DNA from: Paenisporosarcina sp050269735
Lineage (GTDB): Bacteria > Bacillota > Bacilli > Bacillales_A > Planococcaceae
NCBI RefSeq assembly: GCF_050269735.1
Contig: NZ_JBNNIX010000002.1
Span: 372,001 to 436,000, forward strand
Reading direction: 5' to 3'
DNA: 64,000 nt
Shown: in pieces, positions 8,735 to 17,528 of the stretch
Layout of the letters: every line of letters begins with the position of its first letter
Position numbering within the stretch: the first letter of the stretch is position 1
Notes under the pieces: model-generated
The model's database searches: none
What the model saw: the letters and a program-made list of their open reading frames with translations, nothing else
What the model was told of the DNA's origin: nothing
Made by a program: the position numbers and the translations under genes

Positions 8735-8767
8735 GAGAAGAGAGTAGCACCAGTGCTACTCACTTCT
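8735..8767 (-). promoter_or_regulatory. Stem-loop after pstS
   Basis: GAGTAGCAC / GTGCTACTC, extended by flanking AGAAG/CTTCT pairing, begins about 20 bp after the pstS stop. The sequence after it on the minus strand (CTCTTCTCTTG) is only moderately T-rich. Partial termination or 3'-end protection of pstS mRNA is the likely role. Confidence 0.6.
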
Positions 8768-8788
8768 TTCCCGCTTATTGCAAATCTT

Positions 8789-9730
8789 TTATTTTAATCC
8801 TTCTAATGCTTTAAGATCTTCTTCATACTTATCTTCTGGCAAGCTTACATAGCCAACTGCTTCAGCCATTTCTCCAGCATTTTCAAGTGTAAACTTCATG
8901 AAGTCATAAACCGCTTCATTTTCTTTTACCGACGAATTTTTCACATATACGAATAGCGGACGAGAAAATGGTTTATATTCACCAGACTCAATCGTTTCAT
9001 TCGTTGGTTCAACTCCGTCAATTGTCACAACATTCATTGAATCTTTATTAGCCAAATAGTATGCATAACCGAAGAATCCAATTGCATTTTTATCACCTTG
9101 TACACCTTGTACCAATACATTGTCATCTTCAGATAGAGTTGCTGATTTTACGATATCTGCATCTTCAAGAATGACTTCATTGAAGTAATCGAACGTACCA
9201 GAGTCTGTACCTGGTGAATAGAATACTACTTCTTCATCTGGCCATTCTGGGTTAATATCTGACCATTTTTTCGTTGTTCCATCTTCTACCCATAACTTTT
9301 TAAGATCTTCTACAGTTAAATCTTTTGCCCAGTCGTTATCTTTGTTTACAACGATTGATAACCCATCATTGGCAACTTCTAATTCAGTGTAGTCAATTCC
9401 TGCTTCTTTAAGTTTTGCTGCTTCTTCTTCTTTAACTGGACGAGAAGCATTCGAGAAGTCTGTTTCGCCAGCAATGAATTTTTCAAAACCTCCACCTGTA
9501 CCCGATGCTCCAGCAGTTACTTTAACATCTGGTTGAACAAGTGCATATTCTTCAACTAATGCTTCCGTAATTGGAGCAACTGTAGATGAACCATCCCCAG
9601 AAACTGAACCAGACAGTTGCTCTGTCGCTTCACCGTTTCCATTACCTTCTTTTTCTCCATTACCACATGCACCTAGTACAAGTGCTGAGCCAATCATTGT
9701 TGACATCATAAAGAATTTCAAGTTTTTCAT
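8789..9730 (-). CDS. pstS: Phosphate-binding lipoprotein PstS
   Basis: 313 residues. The N-terminus is a lipoprotein signal (basic MKNLK, hydrophobic core, lipobox LGAC), followed by a Gly/Glu-rich linker and the phosphate-binding fold. Ligand loops are GDGSSTVAP near the N-terminus, GASGTGGGFEKF, and SPGTDSGTFDYF. It captures extracellular phosphate for PstCA. ATG 9730 follows GGGGG; the frame upstream of it is the promoter region. The gene is first in the operon, directly behind a PhoP box. Confidence 0.95.
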   Translation of the reverse strand: MKNLKFFMMSTMIGSALVLGACGNGEKEGNGNGEATEQLSGSVSGDGSSTVAPITEALVEEYALVQPDVKVTAGASGTGGGFEKFIAGETDFSNASRPVKEEEAAKLKEAGIDYTELEVANDGLSIVVNKDNDWAKDLTVEDLKKLWVEDGTTKKWSDINPEWPDEEVVFYSPGTDSGTFDYFNEVILEDADIVKSATLSEDDNVLVQGVQGDKNAIGFFGYAYYLANKDSMNVVTIDGVEPTNETIESGEYKPFSRPLFVYVKNSSVKENEAVYDFMKFTLENAGEMAEAVGYVSLPEDKYEEDLKALEGLK

Positions 9731-9797
9731 CCGTTTAGTTCCCCCTAGAGTTGGTTGGTTGTTGTATTCCCTTACAAACAATACTTTAAACGTCCTA

Positions 9798-9836
9798 TGT
9801 TGAGGACATATAAACTGAATGTAAAGAATTTGTAAA
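9798..9836 (-). promoter_or_regulatory. PhoP (Pho regulon) box upstream of pstS
   Basis: On the minus strand: TTTACA, TTTACA, TTTATA, TCAACA. Plus-strand positions are 9831-9836, 9820-9825, 9809-9814 and 9798-9803, spaced at exactly 11 bp. This matches the Bacillus PhoP recognition pattern of TT(A/T/C)ACA-like repeats with 5-bp gaps. It implies induction of the whole pst-phoU operon by phosphate starvation through a PhoPR system outside this window. Confidence 0.88.
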
Positions 9837-9875
9837 CATAAAAAAGACCATGATATTGAAGTTATCATGGTCTTT
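9837..9875 (-). terminator. Intrinsic terminator after pbpA
   Basis: AAAGACCATGATA / TATCATGGTCTTT with a 7-nt loop and a following T-run on the minus strand. It abuts the PhoP box of pstS, insulating the pst operon from pbpA. Confidence 0.9.
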
Positions 9876-9885
9876 ATTTCAAATA

Positions 9886-12087
9886 TTATTCAACTGATTT
9901 TTCGGTATCTTCTTCTATTATAGTATCGGAAAATGCCGGCTTAATAGATTTTAAGGTAGAGGAATCCACTTCTTCAGAAGCGCCATTTTCTTTTTGTATC
10001 GCAAAATAAGCATCGACGACTTCACGTGCTAGGATTGTACCTGTGCTTTCATAGGTGCCATTATAATATGGCGCCCACGGAATCATAACAGCATAAGCAA
10101 TTTCAGGATTGTCAAATGGTGCGAATCCGATATGCGTAGAGTTGATGGTACTGTCTCCCCAGTTTTCTTGTTTTGGTCCGTAATATACTACTTGGGCAGT
10201 TCCGGTTTTACCGGCTGCCTGGAACGGTGCATCTCCAAAGTACGATCTTGCTGAACCTTGATTTCCATAATAAACACGGGACATACCTTTTTTAATATGT
10301 TCTATTTGGTTTTGTGTATTGTGAATACGATTCAATATTGTCGGACCAATTTCCGTCACAAGTGAACCCATCGTGATTCCGTCGGATGAAGGTTCTCTAA
10401 TCTCTTTGACGACATGAGGTTGTACTCGATTACCACCGTTGGCAATAGTTGAGACATATTGTGCCATTTGAAGCGGTGTATATGTATCGAACTGACCAAT
10501 CGTTAAATCGAGCAGTTTACCTGCTTTCAGTTCTTCTCCTTTAAATCCGCTAGCTTCACCAGGTAAATCAATGCCCGTTGGCACGCCTAAGCCGAATTGA
10601 GAATAGGAATTGCGCAGAATGCCAAATGCATCCTTATCAATATTGATAGATTGTTCCGGTTGGTAAATGGCATTCGCTAAACGGAAACCGATTTTAAACA
10701 TATAAACGTTTGAAGATCTTTCAAGCGCTTGCAGGTCACTCAATGGAATTCTAGAAGAACGATTGAAAATCGAACTTTTCGGCTTTGTTCCTTTAATGCG
10801 AATCGGTTCATCCACGATTACTTCATTCATTTCAAGGACACCTTGGTCGTAAGCTGTGAGAATTGTTGCCGGTTTGACGGTTGATCCAATTTCATACGAC
10901 GTGGTGAATGTCCCGTAAGCATAGTCGTTCATTACTTGTTTACCGTTTTTGTCTTTCCCTAGCTGTTTCCCAACCATTGATATCACTTCACCGGTATTAG
11001 GATCCATTATGACAACAAATGCGCGGTCCAATAAGTTTGAACCATTTTTCTTTTTCATATCCAGTAGTTTTGTTTCTACTAAACTTTCGACTTTTGCTTG
11101 AATTTCACTGTCGATTGTTAAGACGAGGTCTTTTCCGGGCTGACCTTCAAAGACCGTTTCCGTTTCGGTTACTGTCCCTTTTCCATTGGTAATGTTCTTC
11201 ACAACAGTTTTTTGGCCTTGAAGGATATCTTCATACTGCTGTTCAATATAACTGCGACCTACCCGATCATTTCTCGTATAATCACGTGCCATGAAGTAGT
11301 CCAATTTAGACTTTGGAATCCCTTCTTTTGGAGATGTGGTACGACCTAAAATAGCCAGTGGTGATTTAGGCACTCGCACCCAGTCGGTCGTGGTATTGAC
11401 GCCAACCATTTCTGTCAGTCGTTCAGAAACACGTGCAAATTCTTCAGGCGTAACATTTTCGCTCTTAATGATTTGGGGTGATAAAGCATAACCGGATGCC
11501 ATTTCACGGTAAATCGCCAGAACTTCAAGTTGTTCGTCTGTCAAACTGGCAAGTTCTTCTTCCGTTATCCGATCTCGCACTAATTTATCAATTTTTTGTT
11601 GAATTTCCGCGGACGTTAGGGTTTCATCAGATAGTAATTTGTTTTCATCTTTTTTGGATACTTTTTCATAAGCTTTTTCTTTATGTAGTTGAATCCAATA
11701 ATCCTGTTTATCCCGTAATGTCACATTATCTGGCTCTTTTTTGATTAACTTTGCCAGTTTTTCAGCAATGGTTAACATTTCCTCTTGTTTAGTCGTTTGC
11801 AGTTTTGTGTAAGTTATTGCGTTTTTAGGTTCGTTATCTACTAAAATACGCCCTGCACTATCATATATTCTTCCTCTTGGAACACTTGAATTTACTGGAA
11901 TTTCTTCCGTTCTTTCCAGTTCACGGACAAAATCTTCTCCTTTGACAATCTGTAAAAATCCGAGGCGTAAAATGAGGATAGAAAATAACAAAAAGATGGA
12001 GAAAAAGAGGATGTTCATTCGAAATGCGACATTTGCGCGTTGTTTTGCTTTTGCACTCGCCGCTCTCTTTTTTGATGTTTTGCGCAC
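9886..12087 (-). CDS. pbpA: Penicillin-binding protein 2A-type peptidoglycan transpeptidase
   Basis: 733 residues (B. subtilis PbpA is about 716). A basic N-terminus and one membrane segment at about 24-46 are followed by the class B dimerisation domain and the transpeptidase domain. Active-site motifs are intact: STVK (Ser-402, Lys-405), SSN (458-460) and KTG (627-629). It cross-links lateral-wall peptidoglycan during elongation on the outer face of the membrane. It is preceded by sodA and followed by pstS, the same neighbours as in B. subtilis apart from a missing yqgE transporter. The first 20 residues are unusually rich in Lys, Arg and Ala. Confidence 0.94.
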   Translation of the reverse strand: MRKTSKKRAASAKAKQRANVAFRMNILFFSIFLLFSILILRLGFLQIVKGEDFVRELERTEEIPVNSSVPRGRIYDSAGRILVDNEPKNAITYTKLQTTKQEEMLTIAEKLAKLIKKEPDNVTLRDKQDYWIQLHKEKAYEKVSKKDENKLLSDETLTSAEIQQKIDKLVRDRITEEELASLTDEQLEVLAIYREMASGYALSPQIIKSENVTPEEFARVSERLTEMVGVNTTTDWVRVPKSPLAILGRTTSPKEGIPKSKLDYFMARDYTRNDRVGRSYIEQQYEDILQGQKTVVKNITNGKGTVTETETVFEGQPGKDLVLTIDSEIQAKVESLVETKLLDMKKKNGSNLLDRAFVVIMDPNTGEVISMVGKQLGKDKNGKQVMNDYAYGTFTTSYEIGSTVKPATILTAYDQGVLEMNEVIVDEPIRIKGTKPKSSIFNRSSRIPLSDLQALERSSNVYMFKIGFRLANAIYQPEQSINIDKDAFGILRNSYSQFGLGVPTGIDLPGEASGFKGEELKAGKLLDLTIGQFDTYTPLQMAQYVSTIANGGNRVQPHVVKEIREPSSDGITMGSLVTEIGPTILNRIHNTQNQIEHIKKGMSRVYYGNQGSARSYFGDAPFQAAGKTGTAQVVYYGPKQENWGDSTINSTHIGFAPFDNPEIAYAVMIPWAPYYNGTYESTGTILAREVVDAYFAIQKENGASEEVDSSTLKSIKPAFSDTIIEEDTEKSVE

Positions 12088-12141
12088 TGCAGCAGTCCTC
12101 CTTCTAGCATTCTAACTGTAATGTAGTATATCATTTTGCGC

Positions 12142-12180
12142 AAAAAAACACACACCCATTTAACGAAATGAGTGTGTGTT
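12142..12180 (-). terminator. Intrinsic terminator downstream of sodA
   Basis: ACACACACCCATTT / AAATGAGTGTGTGT with a 4-nt loop and a minus-strand run of seven T. It lies about 140 bp past the sodA stop and just before pbpA, so the sodA transcript has a long 3' untranslated region or the sodA end is processed. Confidence 0.85.
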
Positions 12181-12318
12181 TTGTTTCATATTTCGATATT
12201 TTTCGTGTTGCTTCACGTTTAGTCAGAGATAAAGTACCAGGTCTTCTTCCGAATGAAAAGGAAACACTTCATATATATCCGGAATGAAGCTTTTGTGACA
12301 ACACTTTATGTTTTCTTA

Positions 12319-12927
12319 TTATTTAGCAGATTCGTAGCGTTTTGAAACTTCATCCCAGTTAACTACATTCCAGAATGCACCAATGTAGTCAGGACGACGG
12401 TTTTGGTAGTTCAAGTAATATGCATGCTCCCAAACATCTAATCCAAGGATTGGTGTAGCACCTTCCATGATCGGAGAATCTTGGTTTGGTGTAGAAGTTA
12501 ATTCTAATTCACCATTATTTACTGATAACCAAGCCCAGCCAGAACCGAAACGAGTAGTAGCTGCTTTAGCAAACTCTTCTTTGAATGCATCAAAGCTACC
12601 AAATTTCGTATCAATTGCTTCAGCTAATGCACCTGATGGGTTTCCACCACCGTTTGCAGATAGTAATTCCCAGAACAATGAGTGGTTAGCATGACCGCCA
12701 CCATTGTTACGAACTGCTGTACGAGCAGACTCAGGAACTGCATCTAGGTTAGCAATCAATTCTTCCACTGATTTGCTAAGAAGGTCATCGTGACCTGCTA
12801 GAGCGTTGTTTAAGTTTGTAACATATGTGTTGTGGTGTTTCGTGTGGTGAATATTCATTGTTTCTTTGTCAATATGCGGTTCTAGTGCGTCATACGCGTA
12901 AGGTAATTGTGGTAATTCATAAGCCAT
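12319..12927 (-). CDS. sodA: Superoxide dismutase (Mn type)
   Basis: 202 residues, dismutating superoxide to H2O2 and O2 in the cytoplasm. The four metal ligands are present at their usual positions: His-27, His-82, Asp-164 and His-168 (in DVWEHAYYL). GGGHANHSLFW and NQDSP favour the manganese form over iron. The start follows AGGAGGAAA at normal spacing. No convincing oxidative-stress operator was found upstream. It has its own terminator and is probably monocistronic. Confidence 0.95.
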   Translation of the reverse strand: MAYELPQLPYAYDALEPHIDKETMNIHHTKHHNTYVTNLNNALAGHDDLLSKSVEELIANLDAVPESARTAVRNNGGGHANHSLFWELLSANGGGNPSGALAEAIDTKFGSFDAFKEEFAKAATTRFGSGWAWLSVNNGELELTSTPNQDSPIMEGATPILGLDVWEHAYYLNYQNRRPDYIGAFWNVVNWDEVSKRYESAK

Positions 12928-13046
12928 GTGTCATTTCCTCCTAAAGGATCTCTTATTAGTTTTTACATTTAATAGCGTATCAAAATTAGTACTTTCGTTC
13001 AAATATAAACAACGCAATTTTGTGAATTCAGACTTTGGTCTGAAGA

Positions 13047-13526
13047 TCAGACCACCCAAAAGAAAATGGCGATCATGACAATTTGCACAACACCCTTTGT
13101 AATTACCGAAGTCAAGAACCCTATTACTGAACCAAAACCAGTCTTAATTGCTTGTTTGATAGATGAACGGGTAATGAGTAACTCTGCAATAATGGCACCT
13201 AAAAACGGTCCGAGAATGATTCCCGCGAATGGCAAAACAATCGGTCCTATTAGTAACCCAATCGTGCTTCCCCATATTCCGGCCTTGCTACCCCCATATT
13301 TTTTAACACCAAATGCATTTGCCATCATGTCCGCTCCAAAAAGCAAAATAACAAATAATATTTGGATTAACCAGAACCACCATGGCAGTTCAGCAAAAGA
13401 GAAAAACACGCCATGCAACAAAAATCCACCCATAATAAAAATGACAGATGGAATAATCGGGTAGACCAGCCCTATGAATCCGATAACAAAACTGATTATA
13501 ATTAATGCCCAGCCTAAAATTTCCAT
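13047..13526 (-). CDS. yqgC: DUF456 integral membrane protein (YqgC-like)
   Basis: 159 residues, with about four long hydrophobic segments rich in Gly and Ile and the DUF456 core GIWGSTIGLLIGPI followed by GIILGPFLGAIIAEL. The glycine-zipper pattern suggests tightly packed membrane helices; no function is established. The adjacent gene order (nptA, yqgC, sodA) agrees with B. subtilis YqgC next to sodA. The stop codon lies inside the small hairpin TGGTCTGA / TCAGACCA (13036-13054), which lacks a T-run. Confidence 0.8.
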   Translation of the reverse strand: MEILGWALIIISFVIGFIGLVYPIIPSVIFIMGGFLLHGVFFSFAELPWWFWLIQILFVILLFGADMMANAFGVKKYGGSKAGIWGSTIGLLIGPIVLPFAGIILGPFLGAIIAELLITRSSIKQAIKTGFGSVIGFLTSVITKGVVQIVMIAIFFWVV

Positions 13527-13541
13527 GTTTCCCCTCCAAAT

Positions 13542-13603
13542 AAAAAAATCTCCTCTTAATCGTGCCTTACATCTTGGTAGATGTAAAGCACTAGAGGAGA
13601 TTT
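13542..13603 (-). terminator. Intrinsic terminator after the Na/Pi cotransporter gene
   Basis: Long interrupted stem: AAATCTCCTCT pairs with AGAGGAGATTT and TTACATC with GATGTAA, with a T-run on the minus strand. The outer arm could also pair differently with the yqgC leader. Confidence 0.85.
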
Positions 13604-13607
13604 CATT

Positions 13608-15239
13608 TTATGCTCTTTTACCTAAAACGGCTTCCGCAATATTAACAGCGTGATCACCGATTCGTTCTAAATTACTTACGATATCCACAAAGACAATCCC
13701 TGCTTGAGGAGAACATATGCCTTCATTGAGACGTAAAATATGTCTCTTCCGGAATTTACGTTCCATTTTATCAATTAAATCTTCTTGTTGAGCAACTTCA
13801 CGCGCTAATTCGTGACTGTTCAAATCTAATGCTTCTAACGCTTTCTCAACAGTTTCTATTGTTAATGTAAACATGTCTGTTAAATCTGCAAGCGCCTCTT
13901 CTGTTAATTTAAGGCGGTTAACTTCTTGGTAGTCAGTTAATTCGATGATGTTTTCGAAGTGATCGCCCACTCGTTCAATATCACGAACAGTCTCCATTAA
14001 CATGATATGGCGTGATGAATCAGCAGGCGAAATTGATTCAGCAGAAATTTTCACTAAATAATCGGTGATTTTGTGATCCAGATTATTTATTGCGTCTTCC
14101 AGTTGATAGCCTGTTTCAGCATGTTTTTTGTTATGCGTTTTTAAATATTCGAATGATACCTGCAAACCTTGAACGCTGAATCGACCCATTCGCAAGATTT
14201 CTTCTTTCGCCTGTCCGATCGCAATGGAAGGTGCAGTCTCAATGAAATGAGGATCTAAATGTTTAGGTTTATATTCAATCGTCACTTCTTCACCTGGGAT
14301 AAATTTCGTTACCAAGTATGCCCAAGCACCGATTAAGGGAAATTGTATGATTGTGTTTACGATATTAAAAGTACCATGAGCAAAAGCAATCTGCATTTTT
14401 TCTTCTAAATCTAAAACTCCGGATAACCACTCTACATACATCGTAAACGGTCCTAGAATTATCATGAAGATAACTGTACCTACTACATTGAATAAAACGT
14501 GTGTAGCTGCTGCGCGTTTAGCCGCAATAGATGCACCAACTGAAGCAAGAACTGCAGTTATTGTCGTTCCTATATTATCACCAAAGAGTACTGGTAATGA
14601 AGCATTTAAGTCTAGTATTCCTTCTGAATATAAACCTTGAAGTATACCGACAGTTGCACTGGAGCTTTGAACGACTAATGTAAACACGGTTCCGACAATT
14701 ACACCAAGAATGGAATGTTCACTCATATTAATTGTTAAGTCGATAAATGCTGGTAATTCACGAAGAGGTTTCATACCACCACTCATTAGTTCCATCCCTA
14801 AGAATAACCCACCAAAACCAAAAATAACTTCACCTAAGTTTTGTACCTGGTTTTTCTTGAAGAAGAAAATCAGGAATGCACCTAATGCCATTATTGGAAG
14901 TGCTGCTTCTCCTACGTCGAACCCAATAATGAATGCCGTTACTGTTGTACCTATATTAGCACCCATGATGACACCGATTGCTTGTCTTAATGTCATAAAG
15001 CCGGCACTAACAAGACCTACGGTAATAACCGTCGTACCCGAACTGGATTGAATTAAAATCGTAACAGCGATCCCGACCAAAACGCCCATAAAGGGGTTCG
15101 TCGTAAATCGATCCAAAATATCACGTAAGCGATTTCCTGCTGCTTTTTGCAACCCGTCACCCATGTATTTAATAGCGAACAAGAAAATCCCTAGACCGCC
15201 AATAAATTGAAACAGCATTTCCTGCCAATTAAGTTCCAC
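13608..15239 (-). CDS. Na+/phosphate cotransporter (NptA/YjbB family) with C-terminal PhoU-like domain
   Basis: 543 residues. Residues 1-310 are membrane-embedded, with the inverted duplication of the Na/Pi cotransporter family: VTILIQSSSGTTVITVGLVS and LVVQSSSATVGILQG carry the two QSSS motifs thought to bind phosphate and sodium. From about 340 on the protein is cytoplasmic and helical with PhoU-like repeats (MLMETVRDIERVGDHFENII and IVSNLERIGDHAVNIAEAVL). It probably moves phosphate by a low-affinity sodium-coupled route; direction is uncertain, since some relatives export phosphate. It is longer than B. subtilis YqeW, which lacks the tail. It is transcribed alone, with its own terminator. 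Confidence 0.88.
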   Translation of the reverse strand: MELNWQEMLFQFIGGLGIFLFAIKYMGDGLQKAAGNRLRDILDRFTTNPFMGVLVGIAVTILIQSSSGTTVITVGLVSAGFMTLRQAIGVIMGANIGTTVTAFIIGFDVGEAALPIMALGAFLIFFFKKNQVQNLGEVIFGFGGLFLGMELMSGGMKPLRELPAFIDLTINMSEHSILGVIVGTVFTLVVQSSSATVGILQGLYSEGILDLNASLPVLFGDNIGTTITAVLASVGASIAAKRAAATHVLFNVVGTVIFMIILGPFTMYVEWLSGVLDLEEKMQIAFAHGTFNIVNTIIQFPLIGAWAYLVTKFIPGEEVTIEYKPKHLDPHFIETAPSIAIGQAKEEILRMGRFSVQGLQVSFEYLKTHNKKHAETGYQLEDAINNLDHKITDYLVKISAESISPADSSRHIMLMETVRDIERVGDHFENIIELTDYQEVNRLKLTEEALADLTDMFTLTIETVEKALEALDLNSHELAREVAQQEDLIDKMERKFRKRHILRLNEGICSPQAGIVFVDIVSNLERIGDHAVNIAEAVLGKRA

Positions 15240-15356
15240 GATTCAACCTCAACTCCTATTTCGACAATCTTCAACAGTCCCAATTATGTAGAGTTTAACA
15301 AAGGTATGTAAAGGTCCTTCACATAAAATTTACAATTACTTAACATTCTGTACCAC

Positions 15357-15377
15357 TTTGTACGTATTTTGTACAAA
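15357..15377. promoter_or_regulatory. Perfect 7-7-7 inverted repeat between divergent nptA-type gene and yqgB
   Basis: TTTGTAC, 7-bp spacer, GTACAAA. A third TGTAC half-site lies ten bases to the left (15349-15353), giving TGTAC at 15349, 15359 and 15370. This is an operator-like arrangement in a divergent promoter region; I do not recognise the cognate regulator. Confidence 0.4.
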
Positions 15378-15434
15378 AATTCCTTAAAATTCACCTTTAG
15401 AAAGTAGTATGATAGTGAATAAGGAGTGATTTTC

Positions 15435-15932
15435 TTGTCATTAGTTCAACTATTTCTCGCTTCAATAACTAGTCCAAAAAAAATTGCCGCTTTCCGGCTA
15501 CTGCCTATTGGCAAGGTGCTTACATATGTGTTCGTATTTGTCGCAATCCTATCTATACTGTCCTTCATACAATTTACGACGGAACTTAAAAATGACTCTT
15601 CTTCGATCGTTGGTTTACTAGACTATGTAGAAGACATGGAGTGGATTCTGTACCCCTTTGCCTTCATCATTCAATTTATAATGTCGACACTATTAATCTT
15701 CATCCGAATTAGTATAATGGCATACGTGGGAATGCTGATTCTTAAAGGATGGAAACGGCGCGGAGATTATCGACACGTCTGGCGTACCACTGCATTTGCC
15801 TATACAGTCCCGACCTTGATTTCGATTGTTTTCCTATTTAGTGGCCTATCAGACGGATGGATTACCCTCAGTACTACTATAGTTTGTGTCATCTATTTAG
15901 CACTTGCCCTAAAATACTATCCAAAAAAATAA
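15435..15932 (+). CDS. yqgB: DUF1189 family membrane protein (YqgB-like)
   Basis: 165 residues with a characteristic N-terminal LVQLFLASITSPKKIAAFRL segment, then about four membrane helices, as in the DUF1189/YqgB family of Bacillales membrane proteins of unknown function. The family usually runs to about 250 residues, so this copy is short, chiefly in the extracellular loop between the first two helices. TTG at 15435 is the likely start: AAGGAG at 15421-15426 has eight bases before it and would overlap the GTG at 15426. It is divergent from the Na/Pi gene and followed 48 bp later by the yqfZ-like gene. Confidence 0.6.
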   Translation: MSLVQLFLASITSPKKIAAFRLLPIGKVLTYVFVFVAILSILSFIQFTTELKNDSSSIVGLLDYVEDMEWILYPFAFIIQFIMSTLLIFIRISIMAYVGMLILKGWKRRGDYRHVWRTTAFAYTVPTLISIVFLFSGLSDGWITLSTTIVCVIYLALALKYYPKK

Positions 15933-15980
15933 GTATATTCCTTCTTTCATCAGCATACGTTGAGGAAAGGGGGATTTTTT

Positions 15981-16313
15981 ATGCGCATAATTGGACTCGC
16001 AATTTTAATACTATTACTTTCATATATAATAAAAGTTGATTTACTGGATGGCACTATCTCTTTGGCTGCTTTTACAAATAGTGAACCTGAATGCCTACAA
16101 GAAGACGAATATATTGTCTTTCCTGTTCAGACGCTCGAAGGAGATACTGTATTGTCGTTATTCAGTGTTTACCCATCTGAGGTTTGGGTCAGCTTCCCTG
16201 AACGATTGGAAGCTTTCTACAAAGAAAATCCTCATTTACGAAACCAGACACTGCGTGCAGGCGAATTTGTCGATGTTCCCATTTACAAAGATACACAAAA
16301 ATCCTGTTCATAA
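15981..16313 (+). CDS. yqfZ: Exported or membrane-anchored protein with a LysM-like segment (YqfZ-like)
   Basis: 110 residues: one N-terminal hydrophobic helix, then a small extracellular region. The part reading EGDTVLSLF ... FYKENPHLRNQTLRAGEFVDVPIY follows the LysM layout (D-T-V-x-x-L, N-P-x-L, L-x-A-G-x-x-V-x-V-P), so weak peptidoglycan binding is plausible. Two cysteines (ECLQ and KSCS) could form a disulfide. ATG 15981 is chosen because the purine-rich GGAAAGGGGG lies upstream. B. subtilis YqfZ also precedes ispG, which supports the name. Function is unknown. Confidence 0.55.
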   Translation: MRIIGLAILILLLSYIIKVDLLDGTISLAAFTNSEPECLQEDEYIVFPVQTLEGDTVLSLFSVYPSEVWVSFPERLEAFYKENPHLRNQTLRAGEFVDVPIYKDTQKSCS

Positions 16314-16334
16314 TTACCAAGTAACGTTTCCTCC

Positions 16335-16364
16335 TTGTCATATCCTTTTCATGACTGCTAAAAT
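16335..16364 (+). promoter_or_regulatory. Sigma-A type promoter for ispG
   Basis: TTGTCA (16335-16340) and TAAAAT (16359-16364) are 18 bp apart, with a TG one base before the -10 (extended -10). It is 44 bp upstream of the ispG start. Confidence 0.65.
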
Positions 16365-16407
16365 AAAGAGTAGTGAAGGCTTTTAGCCCGAAAAGGAGAG
16401 AATTTTC

Positions 16408-17514
16408 ATGAGTGAAATTATTCACCGTTCCAAAACTCGCCCCGTTCGTGTAGGCGAAATTACTATTGGTGGCAGTAATGAACTTTTCATACAGAGTATG
16501 ACCACAACAAAAACACATGATGTTGAAGCAACTGTTGCAGAGATTCTGCGTCTCGAAGAAGCAGGTTGTCAAATTGTCCGCGTAGCATGCCCGGATGATC
16601 GTGCGGCAGATGCCATTGCTGAAATTAAAAAACGTATCAATATTCCACTTGTTGTGGATATTCACTTTGATTATAAATTAGCATTGAAGGCAATTGAAAA
16701 TGGAGCGGACAAAATCCGCATTAATCCGGGTAACATTGGCCGTCGTGAAAAAGTGGAAGCCGTTGTTAACGCTGCTAAGGCAAAGGGTATTCCAATTCGT
16801 ATCGGTGTAAATGCTGGATCTCTTGAACGCAAAATTATTGAGAAATATGGCTACCCTACGGCAGATGGTATGGTTGAAAGTGCCCTGCATCATATAAAAA
16901 TATTAGAAGACTTGGATTTCCACGATATTATCGTATCTTTAAAAGCATCTGATGTTAGCTTAGCGATTGAAGCATATGTGAAAGCTTCACAAGCATTCGA
17001 CTACCCTCTGCACCTTGGCATTACAGAATCCGGCACATTAGTAAACGGCTCTATCAAGAGTGCTGCTGGACTTGGTGCACTTTTAAGTCATGGAATTGGT
17101 AATACATTACGTGTGTCTTTAAGTGCGGATCCTGTAGAAGAAATAAAAGTTGCACGTGAATTATTGAAAGTGTTCGGTCTTTCTTCAAATGCCGCAACTT
17201 TAATTTCATGTCCAACTTGCGGTCGGATTGAAATCGATTTGATTTCCATTGCAAACGAAGTAGAAGATTACATTTCAACCATCAAAGCACCGATTAAAGT
17301 CGCAGTACTGGGATGTGCAGTAAATGGACCAGGAGAAGCCCGTGAAGCCGATATCGGCATTGCTGGTGCCCGTGGTGAAGGATTGTTGTTCATGAAAGGT
17401 AAAACAGTCCGTAAAGTGCCTGAAGCAACGATGGTTGAAGAACTGAAAGTAGAAATTGATAAGATTGCCCAGGAATACTTCGACAAACAAGCTTTGGAAA
17501 AAACAAACGCGTAA
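16408..17514 (+). CDS. ispG: 4-hydroxy-3-methylbut-2-en-1-yl diphosphate synthase (flavodoxin-type)
   Basis: 368 residues. It catalyses the penultimate step of the MEP isoprenoid pathway, reductively opening MEcPP to HMBPP. The N-terminal TIM barrel starts RSKTRPVRVGEITIGG and holds DIHFDYKLAL and KIRINPGNIG. The C-terminal [4Fe-4S] domain has the cluster cysteines in SCPTCGR and LGCAVNGPGEA. The ribosome-binding site AAAGGAGAG precedes the ATG. Together with ispH (23.5 kb) it gives both iron-sulfur steps of the pathway within one window. It is likely cotranscribed with the downstream nucleotidase gene 14 bp away. Confidence 0.97.
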   Translation: MSEIIHRSKTRPVRVGEITIGGSNELFIQSMTTTKTHDVEATVAEILRLEEAGCQIVRVACPDDRAADAIAEIKKRINIPLVVDIHFDYKLALKAIENGADKIRINPGNIGRREKVEAVVNAAKAKGIPIRIGVNAGSLERKIIEKYGYPTADGMVESALHHIKILEDLDFHDIIVSLKASDVSLAIEAYVKASQAFDYPLHLGITESGTLVNGSIKSAAGLGALLSHGIGNTLRVSLSADPVEEIKVARELLKVFGLSSNAATLISCPTCGRIEIDLISIANEVEDYISTIKAPIKVAVLGCAVNGPGEAREADIGIAGARGEGLLFMKGKTVRKVPEATMVEELKVEIDKIAQEYFDKQALEKTNA

Positions 17515-17528
17515 AGGAGTTTCAGCAT

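Noticed and set aside
12928..13035. sodA promoter
   Set aside because: Two overlapping candidate -35/-10 pairs exist (TTGAAC/TACGCT and TTGATA/ACTAAT). Neither is good enough to choose.
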